From NCBI GenBank assembly GCA_963573305.1, contig OY754331.1, positions 8,590,868-8,654,867 on the forward strand: a stretch of DNA of 64,000 nt. Direction: 5' to 3'. Made by a program: the position numbers and the translations under genes. Under the pieces are notes generated by a model. It made no database searches. It was not told the DNA's origin and saw nothing but the letters and a program-made list of their open reading frames with translations. The DNA comes from Pyrrhosoma nymphula. Its lineage: Eukaryota > Arthropoda > Insecta > Odonata > Coenagrionidae. Below are positions 57,607 through 64,000 of this stretch, piece by piece. Every line of letters starts with the position of its first letter. The stretch's first letter is position 1.

Positions 57607-59450
57607 CTTCGTAAATGTGGATTACCTTGAGGTGATCGCCATCTCCTTTGCTTCATCGGATATCCCCTTCGCCCTGCTGCCGGTGCTTCCCTCGGCTGGG
57701 GGGATGTGGCACTGCCGAGCACCGCGTTCCCGCGTGTGATCACACCAGGGTCTCGATGATATCGTGGCCTCGCGACTCGACTCTGTCCTACCCCGTGGGA
57801 AATCCTAGATTTGGTCATGAAACTTTTAGGCGTGTGAGAAATATACAACCCAGTGGATGTATATATCCTCATTATTCCGGAGATAGTTAAGATCTGCGGT
57901 CGCTATTTCCATATATAGCCGCTTAATAGCGTATGCATTATATCCTCGGCCTCAAATTTACATTATTTGACGTCCCCTCGGCGTATATCGAGGGAGTCAA
58001 GTTTTAGTTGTAGTGGAAAGAAAATAGGTCTAATGAGACATGTAATGAACCGAAATGAGGATAAGGGCAGTCAGTGTAGCCTTATGGTACCAAGCTTAAT
58101 TGATGTGATTGTAACTGGGTGACTTCTTTGAAATAAAATAATGATTAATATGTGACATTTCCGATACTTAAAATATTTGTGTAATGGCATGCAATTTTCT
58201 TGCCATTCTTACCCAGTGAAAGAGTAAGCTATAGCCTGCAGCTTGAAACTTATAAGGTCAATATACGGAAACGTGGAACTTTGCTTGAAGTGTTGTTATT
58301 TTATTGCGTCCTTCGATATAATAGTATCACGAAATTGAGAAAAGGAAATATTATTAAAATATACCTTTATAATGAAAAGGTTCACCCCACAAGATGAATT
58401 TCATGATGAAACTCTAGACATAAATGTATTCGATAGAGCAGAAGGGGTGTCGCATGTTTGACATTTGTGATGGATCATCTATCCACGATATATGGGCTTA
58501 TCATGCTACTGATCCCCCGAGGGTGAACATTTGGGGTTAGGAGTGCAGGATATGGAAAAGCCAGCACGGCAAAGCCATCAAGAGTGCATGATGGTTACGC
58601 TGTGGGCTTTTGCGGGTTTATTAACGAAATGAATCATTCGCGGAAGGGGGGGGCAGGACGGGGTTTGCTTAGACACGACGGGGAGGGGGGGGAGCAGAGA
58701 GGGAGAGAGAGAGAGACACACCCTTCGTCCTTCCGTCACTCCACTCCAAGCAAGCACCCACCCGCCCCAAGGACCCACTTCGATACCATTCTGGATTCGT
58801 CGCCGTCGCGAGGGACGCTTCTGCTGCTGCTTGAGTATCCACGGCTCGACGTTTCCTCATGCAGTTCGCCGAGGCAATTTTCTCACGCGAAGCAGGCGAG
58901 GAAGGTCTTCGCATTATACGAGTCAATTTCGGGGTGATGTTTAGAATCCTCTTGAGGGCTTCGCCGTTACCGGAGCCGAGATGAGAAATGGCATCCCTGA
59001 ATATTGCCACCGGTTAAGCTTTGACATGGATCGAAGATATACCTACTCGAAGAGGATGAAATTCGTCATGAAAAAATCTTCTTAAGCGAATGCCGGTCGA
59101 GATCATAAAACCCTTTAAAGTTTGCGGAAATGTTTTGGATCGTATATGTCTAAATCGCCAAGTTAGCTAACTCATTGAGTTAGGTTTCTTTTAATTTAAA
59201 ATGTGATAGTTGGAGATTTATACATTGGATGTGGTTAGATATGAATGAATTTATAATTTTTATTCTTAAAAAAATAATAAAAACTCTTATCTTTGTTTAA
59301 GTCATTATAGGCATTATTCTTTCCAGAGTCTGTCTTATTATATTCCACATTTATAATTAGAAATATACTTCTCCATTTTCAGAGAATACGTCGTTGGAAA
59401 TCTTATAACCCACAAATGTTGACCGATACTTTATTTCATTGCATTAATTA
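57607..59450. other. GC-rich segment 57620-57800 of unknown nature, then low-complexity block 58630-58960
   Basis: 57620-57960 is moderately GC-rich and non-repetitive, directly after the LINE tail. I compared it mentally with spliceosomal RNAs and found no match. The later block is purine-rich then C-rich with compositional frames only. Confidence 0.4.
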
Positions 59451-59454
59451 GCAA

Positions 59455-59650
59455 ACCTGCTGTCTGCTTCGCAGGCAGTCTGTCTAGTGTGCTCTTGAGG
59501 TAACCTTGGTTTTTTTTCTTTTATTTTGCACGTCTCAAGTGGAAGCAGTGGGAAGTGTGGCCAAATGAGTGCATCTGTATTCCAAATATGAAAAAAACAT
59601 TGAGAATAGTTTTTGAAACATAAGTAAACATTTTGGAGTAAAAACTACAG
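59455..59650. repeat. Dispersed repeat, block A, second copy
   Basis: CCTGCTGTCTGCTTCGCAGG, GTGCTCTTGAGGTAA, AAGTGGAAGCAG, GTGGCCAAATGAGTG and AAACATTTTGGAGTAAAAAC align with 14123-14330. Confidence 0.7.
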
Positions 59651-59859
59651 TCATCGTTGTTTTAGTTTTTTTGCGGATAATGAGCTTAATAGCTAACAAT
59701 TTAATTCTGTATATAATACATGCATTTCATATAATAACCTATTTAAGTTAACCCGGGATTCCCAAGAAAGATGAACTCGCTCTGAAAAAATGAACCTGGG
59801 ATTCCCGAAAAACTTTTGAGTCCCCGGAATCAAACTAAATTTAAACTCTCAAAAACCGC

Positions 59860-60035
59860 GGTTTTTTGCGTTTTTCTTTGCACCAACAACTGCTAAAAAT
59901 CCAAAACTACTACCAAATCATACAGACAGAGAATCCACATTTAATGCACCAAACCTCATTTCTCTAGCTCAAAACTTGAGAGAGATACAAACAAAATGGA
60001 TACGGAATGAATGACTGACTGACACGCTACAAAAT
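59860..60035. repeat. Dispersed repeat, block B, second copy
   Basis: GGTTTTTTGCGTTTTTC, CCAAAACTACTACCAAATCA, CATTTAATGCACCAAACCTC and ATGACTGACTGACACGC align with 15240-15425. Confidence 0.7.
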
Positions 60036-60359
60036 GAATATACGTGGATACCATCAACAATTACACGACTCTTCCTGCGAGCCGAGAACTTTACTCGCTG
60101 TGATACCCACGTGGCTCTGGACATGACTATTGATAAATTGTACTACCAGTGAAAAACTTAAGAAGTGGATGAAACTTATGACCGCGTCTCTCGGATTGTG
60201 ATTTAATGTGCAACTCATCGCTCGTTCGGAAAAAAGGGAATGCATTTTTTGACATTATTATTTGGCTTACATGGCCTCGCTAGTAATACTCTGAGATAGC
60301 AAGCTTATTTTAATTTCCTATTATCCTTTGGGATATACATTATACAGGCTTTGGCCGAG

Positions 60360-61600
60360 ATATCCTCAGCGAGGTTTTAGCGAAAACGAGAGCTCACATC
60401 GACTCTTGTAAGGAGAAGGCCTCGAACACGGAACCAATGTCCGAACCCTTGCGAGCGGAGTGTGGGGCATATTGTTTTCCTCGCCGGGAATGTGAAAGAA
60501 ATTCGCTCTGACAACGATCGTCAGAGCAGCTGCGGACTGGTTGCTGCTTGTTGCGGTTTCCATGGGGGGTAGGGGGTTTGGGAGGGGAAGAGGGATAGTG
60601 AGAGGGGAATGGTGGGAGGTGGGTTGGGAGGGAAAACAACGGATTGACGAGCAGGAAAATAACTCGCGGGGAAAATAAGAAAACGGGGTTAACGGCGAAG
60701 GACGGGGGATATGAGTGGTGGGAGCATGCACACGTCATCGAGAGGCAAACTGGAAAGAAGGTAAACAACAGGGGGTGAGGGGGGGGGAGAGGGCGAGTAA
60801 AAGCGGCATTTGCTGGATGTGTGAAAGAGAGAGGAAACGAATTGGGAATGCAATCAAACGGGAACAAAAGACAAGCGAGTACATTTCGGCGGGAGGGTAC
60901 GTTAACCAGGCAACCGGTGAGGATTACTGGCAGTTGAGGCGTAGGTGGGTGGGCGAAGGGGGTAGGTGGGGGTGAGCGTTTTGGGTGAAGGGGGAAACTC
61001 AAGGGCGGGAGGGTGGAAGCGGATGCGGGGTGGTTACAACGGGATGGGAATGGGAGCGGTGGCGCCCGGATGCAAAGGTAAGCAAACTAAAAGTGAATGC
61101 GAATAAAAAAAAGCACCTCCGCCTTGCTCTCCCTCTCTCTCTCAAGGAAATAAGCTTCCCTCCCTCCTCCTTTGCTTCCCCCACCCCGGCCCCACCCCGC
61201 CCGCCCGGGCGATCTCTAGTGGCGGCGCCAGGAATTACCGCCACAAACAGGAGGCAGTCGGCGAGGAGGCAGAAGGAACCGCAGTTGCCGCATGAGCCCG
61301 ATCGCAAACACCTATTCACCACCCTTTCCCTCCCTCCCCTTCCACCCCTTTCCAACCCCCCCCCCTCCCATCTCCACTCGTCCGCCATTCCCTAAAAACA
61401 ACCCCCCTCCACCTGCGTCTCCTCACCAAAAAACACGCCGGTAGCAGGAACACCACCACCACCCTTCCCTTCACCCCTTCCCTGTTTGTCCCGGGCGCAA
61501 ACCTCCCACCCCCACTCTCTCCCACCCCCTCTCTCGCCTCCGTCCAACACTTTCCCACCCATACACACACAACCCTCCTCAGCATGCCCTTATTATTTCC
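60360..61600. promoter_or_regulatory. CpG/GC-rich island, candidate promoter region
   Basis: The longest GC-rich block in the window, with GC-box-like CCCCGCCC runs (61195-61210) and many CpG. A consensus donor (CAAAG then GTAAGC, 61077/61078) lies inside it, upstream of the exon-like segment at 62338. Frames on both strands are compositionally biased. Promoter function is inferred from composition only. Confidence 0.3.
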
Positions 61601-62337
61601 CGGATAGAAGATGAGCCGCAAACGATCTTTAAATAAGCCAATAATTGCCGAAAAGGTTTAAGTTTCACACTCACGCACGGATATAGGAGATCGGTTACAA
61701 AAATGTTTTATAATTCTATTCTGCTCGACAAACCTTTCGTATTGGTGGCCCCCAAATGGGTAAACAATACATTGTTCCCTACTCTTGAACGAAATGTGTG
61801 CATAGTTTGTATCCTTGCCCTTTGTTTAGCACTAAAAATAGCAAAAGGTTTTGAAGAAAGGAGTGTATAATATTAAGAATAAGCTAGTAAGATGTAAACA
61901 TATTAAACTAAGCTCCAAAAACTTGTTTTAGCAGTGTTAATATTGAAATCAACTTTCGAAATGATTGCTATAAACGAGCGAAGAAAAAGTGTTTTTACAT
62001 AATGATAAGAGAATTGTAGATGCCACAAAAATTCAGTTTTATCATTCATGATGATGAAATTGCAAGGAAGAAAGGTGTAAAGGTATGTCAAATAGTATAA
62101 TGGAAATAAAAGAAAAATTTTAAAACAATTTTCACGTGTAGTATTCTACATTTATGCATTGTGTCAGGTTTATTTTTTGTGAATACATAACAACTGTATT
62201 TTTTAAAAAGAATATTCCTTTTTTTCATTCGTTTATTATAGCATTCCTTTATTATCTCATTCCGCTAGTATTTCTAATCTGAATACATTTTACCATGCTG
62301 AAACAACAAAATTATTTTCATTATATTACAATTGCAG
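61601..62337. other. AT-rich spacer or intron
   Basis: No gene or repeat recognised. It lies between the GC-rich island and the exon-like segment. Confidence 0.4.
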
Positions 62338-62441
62338 CTAAATAAGACCGCGACGGGGGATTGGACGTGTTTGAAGAGCAAGGATGGGAGAAAAGGAAGG
62401 ATGATGAGTTCAATCTTAGACAGACGATTGGGAGACATGAA
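62338..62441 (+). CDS. Putative internal exon (104 bp), unidentified gene
   Basis: Acceptor ATTACAATTGCAG and donor GACATGAA then GTAAGTA flank a segment with a single open frame (LNKTATGDWTCLKSKDG, RKGRMMSSILDRRLGDM). A donor at 61078 upstream would join in phase 0 to that frame, giving a two-exon model starting at the ATG at 60985, though the first exon's product is low-complexity. No family recognised. A non-coding exon is equally possible. Confidence 0.3.
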
Positions 62442-64000
62442 GTAAGTATACTCTCTCCCTCTAAGAGAAAATTTAATTTAATTTTTGTAATCACAAAAAA
62501 GATGACACCTGAATCTTGAACCTATAAATCACATCATTTCAAGAACTAGTGCAGCAAAATCAGGGTATTTATCCGTTTATCCAAGTAGTTTACCTTTGTT
62601 ACATACCTACTTGATGAGATTTACAAGCTAAGGGTTAACTGTTGTTGAAATCTGTCGGTAGGATCGCTATTCGACCTGGGTTAGCCTTCACTCACGTATA
62701 GCTCACAGTTTATTCATTTAGTGATATATTGTGAAAATGGCTGATGGGTGTTATTTAAGGAAAGGCCCCATCTTATCTTCCATAATCTCCTCTCCCATCA
62801 CCAAAGCACACCCGGAATTGCTTTCCACCGGAGGCCCGGAAATCTCCGGGAATCGCCCAATCACGAGAGAGCCCATCAACCCCTTGGAACCGCCTCGTTT
62901 TTGCATCCAACCCCCACGCTCACACCCTCCCCCGTGTGGCACCCCGATCCCCCCTCCCGACCTCTCCGCAGATGAGGGAGAAGACATGCAAGGGCCCCTT
63001 GCGAAAGGAGAGGAGAATGGACTCCTTGGGGACCACTGACGAAACGGGGGTGAAGGAGCCAATTTGACTAAGACAAGACAATGAACGAGAGGTCTAGAGG
63101 GAGATGCGGCGGCGGAGGGGAGAGTGGGGTATGATGATGAAGAGAGGGAAGCGGGTGGTGGGAGGAGAGCAAGGCCCGCAAGGGATGAACTCCCTCTCGG
63201 ACAACCCCAGCGGACGATGAAGAGCGAATGAGTGGTGTGATGTGAATGTCGTCCGTGTGGACGACAGCGCGAACCAATTATTTCTGCATGCAAGCCAGCG
63301 ATTGTTTTACAACAAATTGTGGTCGCGTCAAAACACATTTTTGTGTAATGCCATAATGTTTTCAACATGTCTTCAAAATATTTTTGAACGACTCTATTGA
63401 ATATTATTATAATTATTATATTGCCATCTTTTGAGCAAAGGGACTTCGGATGTTCAAATTTTGCTTGACTTGTAAATCGTAACGGCAGTCAGAGACAACC
63501 TCATCATGGTGCCTTGTTTCATTAAAGGTACTTTATCTTTTTTGAAATATTTGAAGAAAAAACAATGCTGTGAATTTCATATATATAGTTGACTCAGGAA
63601 TAATAAAAATTAATTGAAATTGTTTTAAAGTGCAATATTTTGGATGGAATTGGCTTTTGATGAATACTTTACATGATAGGAGTGATCTACCGCGCACAAT
63701 CAAGGTAATGCTGATATCTCCCATTTCCTTTTCTTCATTCAAACTGTTCATTTCGTCATATTGAACATTAAACAGCGTATAATCGTTTATTCTGTTGTAA
63801 CTGTTGTTTAACGATACACCTGTGTGTTCGAGAGGTAGTAGTTATGTCTACAAAATGCTTGCATACCCTTCAGGCTCCAAAAATGGAGTTTTAATTTGAA
63901 ATGTCTCTGATCGATCTGTGGAAATGATTGACATTTCTTTTGGTAGTGTCATACAAACTTGGATTAGTTTCGAAGATTACCATAAAAGATTTGTTATTAC
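62442..64000. other. Intron or intergenic sequence with C/G-rich block 62750-63230
   Basis: The block has overlapping biased frames (up to 205 codons, minus strand) without domains. The rest is AT-rich with nothing recognised. Confidence 0.4.

Noticed and set aside
57618..57800. Possible spliceosomal RNA gene (starts with an ATTACCTTGAGG-like segment)
   Set aside because: Beyond the first bases it does not follow U1, U2, U4, U5, U11 or U12 sequence as I know them.
60394..61002. 202-codon minus-strand open frame
   Set aside because: Complement of a G-rich block; composition-driven and overlapped by other open frames.
62751..63368. 205-codon minus-strand open frame
   Set aside because: Ser/Pro-rich product of a C/G-rich block, without domains or splice support.
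1..64000. CRISPR arrays, bacterial operons or integrated viral genomes
   Set aside because: No regularly spaced direct repeats with unique spacers, no dense coding, and no recognisable viral structural or replication genes; the reverse-transcriptase remnants are LINE-type.

Overview
This window reads as a gene-poor, AT-rich, intron- or intergenic-type stretch of a metazoan nuclear genome. The retroelement and transposon families (Penelope-like, CR1-like, hAT, piggyBac-like, tRNA-headed SINEs) and the microsatellites suggest an arthropod, but the species cannot be fixed from sequence alone. I see no bacterial features, no rRNA and no complete host protein gene. Most long open frames lie in CpG- or pyrimidine-rich low-complexity blocks and look non-coding. 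The two best host-gene signals are single exon-like segments with good splice sites (36414-36513 and 62338-62441, both +).

Layout. The left edge (1-1700) holds the end of a Penelope-like element (PLE): a GIY-YIG endonuclease reading frame, a degenerate hammerhead-ribozyme-like motif, a 454-bp tandem duplication carrying a tRNA-like gene, and a well-formed hammerhead motif on the minus strand. 1.9-6.5 kb holds unclassified minus-strand frames, a decayed piggyBac-like transposase and another hammerhead-type PLE remnant. 11.1-11.4 kb and 21.15-21.8 kb are inverted-repeat elements whose arms carry hammerhead motifs. 23.9 kb is the C-terminal end of a LINE. 26.3-29.5 kb is a nested locus: a LINE fragment split by a 2.9-kb hAT transposon with a perfect 8-bp target-site duplication, itself carrying a SINE. 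37.5-38.4 kb stacks a hairpin element with a SINE piece inside it, a PLE 3' end with a hammerhead-like motif, and a complete SINE. 40.1-44.0 kb is a head-to-tail array of an unclassified repeat. 53.0-54.3 kb is a minus-strand CR1-like reverse-transcriptase fossil interrupted by a 260-bp hAT MITE, and 55.8-57.6 kb is a second, plus-strand copy of the same kind of LINE.

The most notable signal is the density of hammerhead-ribozyme-type cores (CTGANGA, stem II, GAAA) of at least five unrelated sequences within 64 kb. Several sit next to PLE coding remnants or inside inverted repeats, as expected for PLE pseudo-LTRs. Autocatalytic motifs of this kind are known from PLEs. The diversity, the inverted-pair arrangement and the internal triplication are the parts worth checking.

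Nearly every coding remnant has stops or frameshifts, so the elements here are fossils. The nesting still gives a relative order: LINE before hAT, CR1 before MITE, hAT before or together with its SINE.
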